Below, piece after piece: positions 41,109 through 52,131 of a DNA stretch of 64,000 nt. How positions within the stretch are numbered: the first letter of the stretch is position 1; every line of letters begins with the position of its first letter. Position numbers and translations under genes: made by a program. The stretch comes from a bacterium (lineage in GTDB: Bacteria; Myxococcota_A; Bradymonadia; UBA7976; UBA1532): positions 141,719 to 205,718 of the forward strand of contig JAUHXC010000019.1 in assembly GCA_030427205.1 (NCBI GenBank), read 5' to 3'. The notes below the pieces were generated by a model. That model searched no databases and was not told where the DNA came from. It saw nothing but the letters and a program-made list of their open reading frames with translations.

Positions 41109-43861
41109 GGGGCAGGCTCCCCCGGCGCGCCGGCCCCGTCGTCGAGGATCGTCACCCAGCCCCGCTCGCCGTCGACCCGCACCCGCATGCCGGTGCGCAG
41201 CGCGTCGGTGGCCCCGGGCAGCCCGACCACCGCCGGCAGGCCGTACTCCCGGGCCACCACCGAGCCGTGGGTCATGCGGCCGCCGACCTCCATGACCAGG
41301 CCGGCGGCGTTGATGAACAGCGGCGTCCAGCCGGGATCGGTGAACGGCGCGACGAGGATCTCGCCCTTGTGCAGCGTCTCGGCGTGCGGGTCGCGCACCA
41401 CCCGCACGACGCCCTCGACGATACCCGCCGAGGCCGGGCTGCCCACGAGCACGCCCTCCGGCGCGTCGGTATCGACGAAGCCGGGCGGGATCTCGCCGCG
41501 CGCGCTCATGACCCGCGGCGGGCTCAGGCCGCGGTGATGCTCGAACGCGGCGCGCTCGGCGGCCAGCCGCGCCTTCAGCCCAGCCGGCCGCGACAGATCG
41601 TCGAGGGTCGCGAACCAGACGTCCTCGGGCCGATCGAGGGCGCCCTGCGCGACGTAGTCGGCGCCCAGCCGCAGGAGCGCCCGCCGGAGACCGTCGAAGA
41701 TGCGGATGATGGCGAACTTGGGGTGCTCCCGCAGGCCGGCGAGGGTGCGCTGCCGCCGCACGAGGCGCCGGACCCACCCGCGGCGCAGCGGGCCGAGCAG
41801 CCCTTTGCCCGCCGCCTCGACCAGCCGCGCGCCGGCGGCCTCGGCCGCATCGGCCAGCGCCCCGTGATGCGCCCGGTGCGCGCCGGCCTCGCCGTGGCCC
41901 AGGTTGCCCACCACCGCCTGGATCACCGAGCCCGGCCGCTCGCGCCAGCGGGGGCGCGAGATGTCGATCTCCGAGGGCGCGCGGGCCCCGTAGCGCGCCA
42001 GGAAGTCATCGAGCGCCCCGACGAAGGCGGCCCCGCCGGGCAGCTCGGCCAGGGCCTGCGGATGGTGCTGCCCGCCGCGCAGCGCCTCGGCCACCGCCGG
42101 CGCCGAGCGGGCCACGTCGGCCAGATCGCCCACCGCCAGATCCATATCGGTGGTCACGTTGCCGACGAGGCCGCGGGCCAGCGCCTCGATGTCGTCGCCA
42201 TGCGCCGGGCCCATGATCTTGCGCAGCAGCCCGCTCGAGATGAGGCCGGTGGCGATGAGCGGCACCAGCCGCCCGATCAGGTAGATCATGAGCCCGCAGA
42301 GGGTCGCCGAGACCGTCGCGAGGATGTCCGCCGGGCGCTGCGCCCGTTCGAGGGCCGCGAGTCGGGCGGCCACCCAGGCCTCGACCTCGGGCACGATCCG
42401 GTCGCGCCACCTCTGGGGATCACGCCACAGCAGGCCGGCGACGATGCGCGCGAGCTTGGGCCCGACGAACCGGGCGGCCCCGACGAGCGACATGCGCGGG
42501 CCAGCGGCGAAGTCGGGCCGCCCGACGAGCACCCGCACCGCGTTCTGCGCGTGGGGATCGACCAGCCCGAGCATGCCGACCAGCCCCCGGCGGCCGATGG
42601 CCCGGCGCAGCACGGGGGCCATGTCGAGGTAGAGCCGCCCGCCCGCCGGCACCGCCCATGGGTTGGGCACCGTATCGCCCGCCGCCCGGCCGAAAGGCAT
42701 CATGCGCCGCCAGACGTCGAGCCCCATCGGCGGCACGGCGTCGGTCATCACCTGGAAGTGGTTGAAGCAGGCATAGACCTTCGCCCCGTCGCCGGGGGAC
42801 GCCGGCTCGGGCAGCGGGAACAGCGACGTGATGGGCCGGGCCTGCACCACGAAGAGCGCGCCGTGGGCGAAGCACCACTCGATGTCTTGCGGGCAGCCGT
42901 AGTGGGCCTCGATGCGCCGGCCGAGCGCCACCAGCCGCTGCAGCTCGTCGTCGCCCAGCACCCGCCTGCGGCGCTGCTCGGGCGGCAGATCGATCGTCTC
43001 GGTGCCGCCGCCGGCGACCCAGCGGATCGCCAGCGCCTTGTCGCCCACCTTCACCGAGACCGGCCGCCCGCTGTCCGTCTCGACCACGTACAGGTCGGCG
43101 TCGACCAGCCCCGAGACCAGCGCCTCGCCCAGGCCGAAGCCGGCGTCGACGCTGGTATGCCCCCGGTGCCCGCTGATCGGATCGGCGGTGAAGAGGATGC
43201 CCGACTTGTCGGGGCGCACCAGCCGCTGCACGACGACGGACAGCGCCACCTGCCGATGGGGCACGGCGTTGCGCATGCGATAGAGGATCGCCCGGTCGGT
43301 ATAGAGCGAGGCCCAGCAGGCGCGCACCCGGTCGAGCAGATCGGCCTCGCCGATCACGTTGAGGTAGGTGTCCTGCTGCCCGGCGAACGACGCGGTGGGC
43401 AGGTCTTCGGCCGTCGCGCTCGAGCGCACCGCGTAGGGGTGCTCGACGCCCGCGGCGCGCCACGCCTCGACCACGGCCGCGCGCACCGCCGCGGGCATCT
43501 CGCGGGCGGTCAGCGCCGCGCGGATGCGGCCGCCCAGCGCGCGCACGCCGTCGAGATCGTCGGGCTCGACCTGCTCGAGCTCGGCGAGCAGCGATTCGAA
43601 CGCGGGGTGGTCGGCGATATGCGCCGCCCAGGCGCGGGTGGTCACGCAGAAGCCGCCGGGCACCGGCAGGCCGGCCCGGGTCAGCTCGCCCAGGTTGGCG
43701 CCCTTGCCGCCGACCCGGGGCAGATCGGCGGCGGTGATGTCGGCGAATGGCATCACCCAGCACGGGGTCTGGGCCTCGGAGGGCGCAGAGGAGGGCGCAG
43801 ACGGGGGCACAGAAGAGGGCGCAGAAGAGGGCGCAGACGCACCGGTCGCGTCGGATGACAT
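41105..43861 (-). CDS. PEP synthase/rifampin-phosphotransferase-like enzyme
   Basis: 918 residues from the ATG at 43861, chosen because GGAG precedes it by 7 nt; another ATG at 43882 lacks one. After a short Ser/Pro/Ala repeat tail comes the ATP-grasp PEP/pyruvate-binding domain: VGGKGANLGELTRAGLPVPG, AVRSSATAEDLPTASFAGQQ, QDIEWCFAHGALFVVQARPI. A ~370-residue middle domain follows, then the swivelling phosphohistidine domain with GGRMTHGSVVAREYGLPAVV (catalytic His). PEP synthase makes PEP from pyruvate and ATP; rifampin phosphotransferase has the same three-domain order and size (~870 residues). The middle domain and the coupled permease favour a phosphotransferase on a small molecule over housekeeping PpsA, but this is not settled. 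Confidence 0.82.
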   Translation of the reverse strand: MSSDATGASAPSSAPSSVPPSAPSSAPSEAQTPCWVMPFADITAADLPRVGGKGANLGELTRAGLPVPGGFCVTTRAWAAHIADHPAFESLLAELEQVEPDDLDGVRALGGRIRAALTAREMPAAVRAAVVEAWRAAGVEHPYAVRSSATAEDLPTASFAGQQDTYLNVIGEADLLDRVRACWASLYTDRAILYRMRNAVPHRQVALSVVVQRLVRPDKSGILFTADPISGHRGHTSVDAGFGLGEALVSGLVDADLYVVETDSGRPVSVKVGDKALAIRWVAGGGTETIDLPPEQRRRRVLGDDELQRLVALGRRIEAHYGCPQDIEWCFAHGALFVVQARPITSLFPLPEPASPGDGAKVYACFNHFQVMTDAVPPMGLDVWRRMMPFGRAAGDTVPNPWAVPAGGRLYLDMAPVLRRAIGRRGLVGMLGLVDPHAQNAVRVLVGRPDFAAGPRMSLVGAARFVGPKLARIVAGLLWRDPQRWRDRIVPEVEAWVAARLAALERAQRPADILATVSATLCGLMIYLIGRLVPLIATGLISSGLLRKIMGPAHGDDIEALARGLVGNVTTDMDLAVGDLADVARSAPAVAEALRGGQHHPQALAELPGGAAFVGALDDFLARYGARAPSEIDISRPRWRERPGSVIQAVVGNLGHGEAGAHRAHHGALADAAEAAGARLVEAAGKGLLGPLRRGWVRRLVRRQRTLAGLREHPKFAIIRIFDGLRRALLRLGADYVAQGALDRPEDVWFATLDDLSRPAGLKARLAAERAAFEHHRGLSPPRVMSARGEIPPGFVDTDAPEGVLVGSPASAGIVEGVVRVVRDPHAETLHKGEILVAPFTDPGWTPLFINAAGLVMEVGGRMTHGSVVAREYGLPAVVGLPGATDALRTGMRVRVDGERGWVTILDDGAGAPGEPAP
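43775..43845 (-). repeat. 12-bp in-frame minisatellite in PEP-utiliser 5' end
   Basis: Imperfect repeats of GAGGGCGCAGAA (plus-strand sense) lie between the start codon and the first conserved domain of the 41105-43861 gene. They encode a disordered Ser-Ala-Pro-Ser tail (SAPSSAPSS type) that the family does not normally have. Confidence 0.8.
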
Positions 43862-43930
43862 GGCATGGCTCCGGGAAGGCATCGGGGGAATGGGTCGCCG
43901 GGCGATGGCATACCCTGTCGGGTCAGCGTC

Positions 43931-43982
43931 TGCGCCGATCCATCACAGTGCGCCGACCCATCACAGTGCGCCGACCCATCAA
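43931..43982. promoter_or_regulatory. 18-bp direct repeats (2.9 copies), candidate operator
   Basis: GTGCGCCGACCCATCACA occurs at 43947-43964 and, with two end changes, at 43965-43982; a truncated copy precedes it at 43931-43946. The repeats fill much of the gap between the TetR gene (stop 43979) and the start of the PEP-utiliser gene (43861), on its promoter side. Their place and order suggest binding sites of the neighbouring regulator, which carries two HTH heads. Confidence 0.55.
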
Positions 43983-44725
43983 GGGGGGCGCAAGCCATCC
44001 AGGAAGAGATCGACGGCGAAGCGCACCGCCTCGTCGACGGGCAGGTCGCGATCGCCGCCGAGGGCGAGCACCATCGAGCCGAAGGCGAGGGCCATCATGC
44101 GGGCCGAACCCGCGCGCAGGCGCCCGGCGGCGACCTGCCGCTCGAAGTAGTCGACCAGCGCCTCGCGGGCTCGGCGTCCGCCGCCCATGCGCGCCGCCAG
44201 ACGCGCCGAGGCCGCCCGATCGACGACCATCAGCCGGGTCAGGCCGGGCTGCTCGCGGGCGAAGCGCACCGCGGCCTCGGCCAATCGGGTCAGATCGCCG
44301 ACGATGTCATCCCCCGGGCTGGCGTCGAGCATGGCCACCAGCCGGCGCGGCGAGCGCTCGGCGGCGAACGCGCCGAGCAAGGCATCGCGCCCGTCGAAGT
44401 GGCGGTAGACCGTCGCCGGCCCCAAGCCGGCCGCCCGGGCCACCGCGTCGACGGTCAACCCGTCGATACCATCCGCCGCCAATACCTGGGAGACGCCGTC
44501 GAGCAACCGCTCGCGCGGGGTGCGCACCAGGGCTTCGACCGGCAGCCCGCGGCGCTCGGCGACGCGGGCCAGCAACGTATCCCGGTCGGAGAAGCGACGG
44601 TAGACGGTGCCCCGGGAGACCCCCGCCCGGCGGGCGACGGCGGCCATCGTGGGCGCGGCCGACGCGTCGAGCAGCGCTTCCGCGGCGTCGAGGATCGCGT
44701 CGTCGATGGGATCGGCAGGCGGCAT
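43979..44725 (-). CDS. TetR-family regulator with two tandem HTH domains
   Basis: 248 residues from the ATG at 44725. Two complete TetR_N domains are present: residues ~7-53 (MAAVARRAGVSRGTVYRRFS) and ~70-118 (LTVDAVARAAGLGPATVYRH). Each has its own recognition helix (SRGTVYRRF and GPATVYRHF). A single C-terminal ligand-binding helical domain follows (~120-248). Normal TetR proteins have one DNA-binding head per monomer and ~200 residues; this one has two heads and one ligand domain, so a dimer would offer four. It is the nearest regulator to the PEP-utiliser/permease pair and its operator candidate (18-bp repeats). A -10-like CATGCT 6 nt before the ATG, with TTGACG 17 bp upstream, suggests a leaderless transcript. 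Confidence 0.88.
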   Translation of the reverse strand: MPPADPIDDAILDAAEALLDASAAPTMAAVARRAGVSRGTVYRRFSDRDTLLARVAERRGLPVEALVRTPRERLLDGVSQVLAADGIDGLTVDAVARAAGLGPATVYRHFDGRDALLGAFAAERSPRRLVAMLDASPGDDIVGDLTRLAEAAVRFAREQPGLTRLMVVDRAASARLAARMGGGRRAREALVDYFERQVAAGRLRAGSARMMALAFGSMVLALGGDRDLPVDEAVRFAVDLFLDGLRPP

Positions 44726-44731
44726 GACCCG

Positions 44732-44789
44732 AGCATGCCAGCCCCCGGGCCCGCCGTCAACAGCGAAACACATCAATATAGATCACTAT
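44732..44789 (-). promoter_or_regulatory. Putative promoter and operator of the TetR gene
   Basis: Read on the minus strand, TTGACG (44760-44755) and CATGCT (44737-44732) are separated by 17 bp, and the -10 box ends 6 nt before the ATG. Just upstream lies an AT-rich palindrome, ATAG-ATCA-CTAT (44778-44789), in an otherwise GC-rich sequence. Self-repression through this palindrome is a reasonable guess for a TetR protein. Confidence 0.45.
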
Positions 44790-44803
44790 CGACACGTCCT
44801 GCA

Positions 44804-45736
44804 TCAGCTCTCCTGGCCGGTGAGCCGGGCGATGCTCACCGCGCGCACGCCCAGCCGGATCTGCCGGGTATGGGACCGCCGTTCGAAGAGCGGCGTGGCG
44901 CCCTCGATGCCCATCTCGCGAAAATGGCGCCGGGCCCGGTAGACCTCGACGTACATCCGCTCGTGGCCGATGCCGGTCTCCTTGCTGAGGTCGTCGAGGT
45001 ACATCCAGCCCCGGTCGGCCGGCGGCAGGTGCGTATCGGCGAGCAGCTGACGGGCGAGCGAGACGATCAGGTAGTTGTGCGAGCGGTGGGCGAGGTGCAC
45101 CTCTTCGGCGGCGAAGTGCGCCGTCAGCTCGATGGTCTCCTCGTCGCGGCTGACGGCGACGTGCAGCCGCTCGATCATGTCGAAGTGGCGCGGGTTGCTG
45201 TCCTGCAGCGTATTGGCGGTGCCCCCGCCGTCGGTGAGCAGCGGCAGCTCGAGCGCCCACTCGCCGTCGCTGAGGGTGATGCGCTCGCCGTCGGCGACGA
45301 AGTGCAGCCGCTCCCCGCGCTCCATCACCCAGCGGCCCTCGCTCGACGCGTAGACGAAGACCTCGGGCTCGTCGGCATCGGGCAGGGCGAGCATGTCGTC
45401 TTCGGCCGTATGGCGGACCCCGCTCGGGGCGCGGGCGGTGGCGACCGGCGGCCCGTCGTCGGCGAGCACCCAGCGGTCGTCGGCGAACAGCAGCTCGTCG
45501 CCGACCGCGACGGCCCGCCGCTCGCCAAGCCCGAGGGGGTGGCCGTTGAGCCGGGTGCCGTTGCTGCTGCCCAGATCGCGCAGCGCCCAGGCGCCCTCGG
45601 CGAAGAAGAGCGCCGCGTGCTCCCCCGAGACCCGCGGGTTGCGCAACGACAGGGTGCAGGCCACCGACCGCCCGACCAGCGTGCGGGCCGCGAGGGTGAA
45701 ACGCCGCCCCGTATCGGGCTGCTGCAAGACGCCCAT
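44804..45736 (-). CDS. FHA-domain protein with C-terminal winged-helix-like domain
   Basis: 310 residues. The N-terminal FHA domain (~1-95) has its phosphothreonine-contact residues in LVGRS, RVSGEHAALFF and DLGSSNGTRLNG. The middle is a Pro/Asp linker. The C-terminal ~110 residues (NYLIVSLARQLLAD...GWMYLDDLSKETGI) fit a small helical DNA-binding-like domain seen in myxobacterial FHA regulators. FHA domains read phosphothreonine marks set by the many Ser/Thr kinases, four of which lie in this window. GGAGGGG lies 6 nt before the ATG. It is divergent from a secreted-protein gene (131 bp apart) and could control it. Confidence 0.87.
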   Translation of the reverse strand: MGVLQQPDTGRRFTLAARTLVGRSVACTLSLRNPRVSGEHAALFFAEGAWALRDLGSSNGTRLNGHPLGLGERRAVAVGDELLFADDRWVLADDGPPVATARAPSGVRHTAEDDMLALPDADEPEVFVYASSEGRWVMERGERLHFVADGERITLSDGEWALELPLLTDGGGTANTLQDSNPRHFDMIERLHVAVSRDEETIELTAHFAAEEVHLAHRSHNYLIVSLARQLLADTHLPPADRGWMYLDDLSKETGIGHERMYVEVYRARRHFREMGIEGATPLFERRSHTRQIRLGVRAVSIARLTGQES

Positions 45737-45764
45737 TCATGCCCCTCCGTGGCGCTGCCGCCGC

Positions 45765-45867
45765 TGATTGTCATGACGAGTCATGGAAAAAATTCCTGGA
45801 ATACCGGAAAGTGACACCCGTAACGCAAAGGCCTAACAAAAAGATTCGTTACTCAGGAAACAAACAA
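45765..45867. promoter_or_regulatory. AT-rich island with palindromes between FHA and secreted-protein genes
   Basis: This stretch is far richer in A+T than the window. It holds a perfect palindrome CATGAC-GA-GTCATG (45772-45785), then GGAA-AAAA-TTCC and TTCC-T-GGAA, then an A-rich segment up to the ATG at 45868. Such an island, in a 72% GC genome, is a likely promoter with operator sites; it may serve both divergent genes. Confidence 0.55.
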
Positions 45868-46443
45868 ATGTCACGCCTCATCGAGCTCATCCGCCGTCCG
45901 CTGACCGCCGCCGCCTGCTTCATCGCCTGCACGCTGCTGCTCGTGGCCCCCCGACCGGCCGCCGCGCAGCTCACCGGCGGCCTCGAGGGCGAGTTCATCC
46001 ATCACGTCTTCGAGCTCACGCCGGGCCAGGGTCAACCCAAGGTCGTCGCCGAGGCCTGGGCCCACCGCAAGACGGGCGCGCTGTGGGTCGTCGGCCGGGT
46101 CGACCCCCGGATGCTGGCCGGCGCCCTCACCTTGCGCTCGCAGGGCACCGACGACGGGCCGCCGGCCCACGCCCGGTCGCTGTCGCCCCAGAAGGCGGTG
46201 CTCGAGGGCCCAGCCTGGCTCAAGTCGGGGCACGTCTGGTCTCGCGAGGCCGACGGCGTCGCCGATACGGGGCTGAAGCTGGTGCTCGATCCGCTGTGCC
46301 GGGACAACTGCTCGATCGTGGCGGTCGAACAGTATCACCTGCCGGGCTCGGAGGGCATGGCGGGCGCGAAGGTGAAGTTGTCGGCGGTCGACCGCTATCC
46401 GCTCGAGGCCGGGGATCGGGTCACGGTGTTTGCTCCGCGCTGA
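45868..46443 (+). CDS. Secreted protein of unknown function
   Basis: 191 residues from the ATG at 45868. MSRLIELIRRPLTAAACFIA begins a signal peptide cut near AAA-QL. The frame is open further upstream, but that part covers the AT-rich regulatory island and was left out. The mature ~150 residues are beta-rich (GEFIHHVFELTPGQGQPKVV, WVVGRVDPRMLAGAL) with one Cys pair (DPLCRDNCS) and no known domain. It has a GGAAAC before the start but no strong Shine-Dalgarno site. It stands alone, with the FHA gene divergent; regulation by the FHA protein is possible. Confidence 0.75.
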   Translation: MSRLIELIRRPLTAAACFIACTLLLVAPRPAAAQLTGGLEGEFIHHVFELTPGQGQPKVVAEAWAHRKTGALWVVGRVDPRMLAGALTLRSQGTDDGPPAHARSLSPQKAVLEGPAWLKSGHVWSREADGVADTGLKLVLDPLCRDNCSIVAVEQYHLPGSEGMAGAKVKLSAVDRYPLEAGDRVTVFAPR

Positions 46444-46458
46444 TCGCGCCGCCGTCGA

Positions 46459-46482
46459 CCGCGGCCCGGGCCCACGCCGCGG
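46459..46482. terminator. Possible bidirectional hairpin between convergent genes
   Basis: CCGCGGC (46459-46465) and GCCGCGG (46476-46482) form a 7-bp stem between the stop at 46443 and the opposing stop at 46485. There is no T-run, so it would act, if at all, as a weak or Rho-assisted terminator. Confidence 0.35.
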
Positions 46483-46484
46483 CT

Positions 46485-48977
46485 TCAGCCGAAGCTGCGC
46501 ACCAACCGCACGCCGATGATGCGGAATCGCTGGTCGGGCCGGTTGGCATAGCGCCCCGCCGGCCGACAGTACTGGGCCTTGCTGGCCCACGTGCCCCCCC
46601 GAACCACCCTGAAGCGGCCGCGCGGCAGGTGCAGGTCGACCCGATCGCGCTCGGGGCCGAGGCGGTGGTAGTCCGACGCGCACCAGGTGCGCACGCCGCC
46701 GACCATGTCGCGCACGCCGTAGGGGCTCTCGTCGTCGGCGGCGCAGCCCACCGGCTGGGGCCGCGGGCGCTCGGCGAAGCTCTCGAGCACGGTGGCCCGG
46801 CTCGGGTCGAAGTGGTCGCCCCACGGGAAGTGACGGCCGTCGACGCCGCGGGCCGCCTTCTCCCACTCCAGGTCGTGGGGCAGCCGCCACGGTCGGCCGG
46901 TGCGGGTGGCGTGCACGTCGGCGAAGCGCTCGGCCTGATGCCAGTCGACCAGGATCGCCGCCGCGTCGAGGCGGATCGGATCGCCGTCGTCGGTCAACCC
47001 GGGCAGCAGCCGCTGGCGCTCGAGCCGATAGAGCGGGTCGCCGTGGGCGCCGTGCCGCTGCGGCATGAGCCCGTGGGCGATGTCTTCGAACCCGGCGTCG
47101 AGCAGCGCCTGCATGCAGCGCAGCCAGCGGCGATGGGTGACCGCCGTGCGCTCGATGACGAAGCCGTCGACCCACAGCCGCCGCGCGGGCAGCGAGTCGG
47201 GGGCCTCGGGGTCGCCGCCGAGCCGGGTCCAGCCGGCGGGCACGTAGATCTCGTCGGGGTCGAGCGCGCCCAGCGGCGGCAGCCGGATCGGCCGCGGCCG
47301 CACGCTGTCGGGCGGGCAGCCGTGCCAGTGCTCGCCGCGGCCGATGTGGATCGGGTAGCGCACCGGGTGGTGCCCCGGCGCCCGGATCAGCGCGAGGTAG
47401 CTGCCGCGGGGCAGCGGCCGGCCGACGATCGGCCCCGGCCCCAGCTCGACCGGGTCGACGGCGACGAGCTGCCGATCGCGGGTCTCGTAGCGCATCAGCG
47501 TCACCCGGGCCTCGACCGGATCGCAGATCAGGGTCAGCGCCCCGTCGCCGGCGAGCCAGCGGGCGTGGCGCCCGTCGTCGTGGGCCCGCACCAGCTCGGC
47601 GAAGCGCCGCGCGGCGTCGCCGTCGCGACGCGCCTCGGCCCGCACCAGCGCGTTGCGGTAGTGCTCGGCGAGCGCCCGGTGGGCCTCGGGCAGGTCGGGC
47701 ACCCGGGTCAGCGCCGCGCGCAGCGTCTGTTCGAAGGCCAGCTCGTCGAGCACCAGATCCTCGGCCCGGGCCCGGGCCGAGTCGGCCAGCCGCCAGCCTT
47801 CGCGCTTGCGGGCGATCGGGTCGGAGGGCAGCACCCCCTCGAGCGCGACGGCCGCGTCTTCGCGCAGCGCTTCGATCGCCCGCCGCTCGCGCTCGATGCG
47901 CGCCTGCAGGGCCCGGGCGTCGGCGACGAGCGCCAGGGCCTGCTCCCGCTGACGGGCGCCGTCGAGCCAGCCGACGAGGGCCGCGGCCAGCTCGCCGGCG
48001 GTCTCGATGCGCTGCGCGGGGCGCGGGTGCATCGCCTGACGGCACAGCTCGATCAGCTCGGCGGGCGCCTTGACCTGCGCGGGGTCGAGCCCCGGCGGCC
48101 AGCGCGACTCGGCCCCCTCGGCGCCGCGCAGGTCGGCGGGCAGCGGCCGGCGCCCGGTGAGGATGCGATACAGGATGGCGCCGAGCGCGTAGATGTCGGT
48201 GGCCGGCGAGAGGCGGCTCGGGTCGACATAGCGCTCCGGCGGCAGGTAGCCGGCGGTGCCCGCGGGGCGCTCTCCGGCGTCGCCGGCCACCGGCGCGGGC
48301 GAGCCGAGCCAGCGGGCGAGGCCCCAATCCATGACCAGGGCTTCGCCGAACGGCCCGACCATGACGTTGCCCGGCTTGAGGTCGCCGTGCACCACGTCGC
48401 GCTCGTGGGCGTAGGCCACCGCGTCGCAGATGCGCCCGAGCAGGTCGATCAGCCGGCGCAGCGTCCAGCGCGTGCCCTCTCCGAGCAGCCCCGGCTGATG
48501 CAGGCGGTCGATGATCGGGCCGAGGGCCTCGCCTTCGACCTCTTTCATCGCGAACCACGGGCGGCCGTCGGGCGTCTCGCCGCTGTCGAACACCGGCACG
48601 ATGCCCGGGTGCGACAACGAGACGGTGACCGCGCACTCCTGCAGCATCGCCGCCCGCGCCCGCGGCGGGCTGTCGGCGCGCAGCACCTTGACCGCCAGCA
48701 CCCGGTCGAGCTTGCGGTCGAAGACCCGCCAGATGTCGCCCTGCCCACCGCTGGCGATGTGCTCGAGCCATTCGTAGCGCGGGTCGTCGGTGACCGGCGG
48801 GTCCACCGGCGGCTCGTCGCCGAGCGACAGGCCGATGCCGGTCGTCGATCGATCGCCGGCCATCAACCCGCGCAGCCGCTCGGGCCCATAGGCCCGGGCC
48901 AGCTCGTCGAGTCTCGCGGCGAGTTCGATCTCGTTGACGTCGCTGTCGTCGGCCATCGATCGATCGAGCCGATCCAC
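46485..48977 (-). CDS. Ser/Thr kinase fused to FGE-sulfatase-like domain (HGD/DWG variant)
   Basis: 830 residues. The kinase domain (~70-340) has a P-loop IASGGQGDIW, VAVK-like AVKVLRAD with Lys97, HGDLKPGNV (residues 197-199, HGD in place of HRD) and DWG (217-219, in place of DFG). A helical linker follows, then a C-terminal formylglycine-generating-enzyme-like (SUMF1) domain (EIYVPAGWTRLGGDPEAPDS, WRLPHDLEWEKAARGVDGRH, VRGGTWASKAQY). DWG is frequent in this kinase type; loss of the HRD Arg often means RD-independent activation. The FGE-like domain is often a binding module in such fusions. The GTG at 48977 has no Shine-Dalgarno site; an ATG at 48956 is equally possible. The gene follows gcvP by 64 bp. 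Confidence 0.9.
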   Translation of the reverse strand: MDRLDRSMADDSDVNEIELAARLDELARAYGPERLRGLMAGDRSTTGIGLSLGDEPPVDPPVTDDPRYEWLEHIASGGQGDIWRVFDRKLDRVLAVKVLRADSPPRARAAMLQECAVTVSLSHPGIVPVFDSGETPDGRPWFAMKEVEGEALGPIIDRLHQPGLLGEGTRWTLRRLIDLLGRICDAVAYAHERDVVHGDLKPGNVMVGPFGEALVMDWGLARWLGSPAPVAGDAGERPAGTAGYLPPERYVDPSRLSPATDIYALGAILYRILTGRRPLPADLRGAEGAESRWPPGLDPAQVKAPAELIELCRQAMHPRPAQRIETAGELAAALVGWLDGARQREQALALVADARALQARIERERRAIEALREDAAVALEGVLPSDPIARKREGWRLADSARARAEDLVLDELAFEQTLRAALTRVPDLPEAHRALAEHYRNALVRAEARRDGDAARRFAELVRAHDDGRHARWLAGDGALTLICDPVEARVTLMRYETRDRQLVAVDPVELGPGPIVGRPLPRGSYLALIRAPGHHPVRYPIHIGRGEHWHGCPPDSVRPRPIRLPPLGALDPDEIYVPAGWTRLGGDPEAPDSLPARRLWVDGFVIERTAVTHRRWLRCMQALLDAGFEDIAHGLMPQRHGAHGDPLYRLERQRLLPGLTDDGDPIRLDAAAILVDWHQAERFADVHATRTGRPWRLPHDLEWEKAARGVDGRHFPWGDHFDPSRATVLESFAERPRPQPVGCAADDESPYGVRDMVGGVRTWCASDYHRLGPERDRVDLHLPRGRFRVVRGGTWASKAQYCRPAGRYANRPDQRFRIIGVRLVRSFG

Positions 48978-49041
48978 GGCGAGCGGGTCAAGGAAATGAT
49001 GGGTCTGGCGGGCACCGAGGCGTGCCGATGCGCCCGGCGCC

Positions 49042-51939
<2,898 letters not shown>

Positions 51940-52131
51940 CTCGAACCTCCGGGGGGATGCGCCGTCGGACCCGATGGGATGCCGTCGGGCGGCGAAGGAT
52001 ACCCGAAACGGCGCCGGCTCACAGGGAATTTCGGCTGGCCTGACCCGTGGCGCATGCGGGGCGCCGCGGGTTGGCCTATGGTCGACGACGTCCGCGGGAG
52101 ACCGAGGCGTCACGAGCATGGGAGAGGCGAC

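Noticed and set aside
41267..43858. Long plus-strand frame opposite the PEP-utiliser gene
   Set aside because: No start context or domain; minus frame has complete catalytic motifs.
45739..45867. Upstream extension of the 45868 secreted-protein gene
   Set aside because: It translates an AT-rich palindromic regulatory region and buries the signal peptide.
46459..46482. Strong intrinsic terminator
   Set aside because: A 7-bp stem without a T-run is too weak to be called with confidence; listed only as possible.
51940..52131. Glycine riboswitch upstream of gcvP
   Set aside because: No paired aptamer-like conserved segments could be made out by eye; left uncalled.
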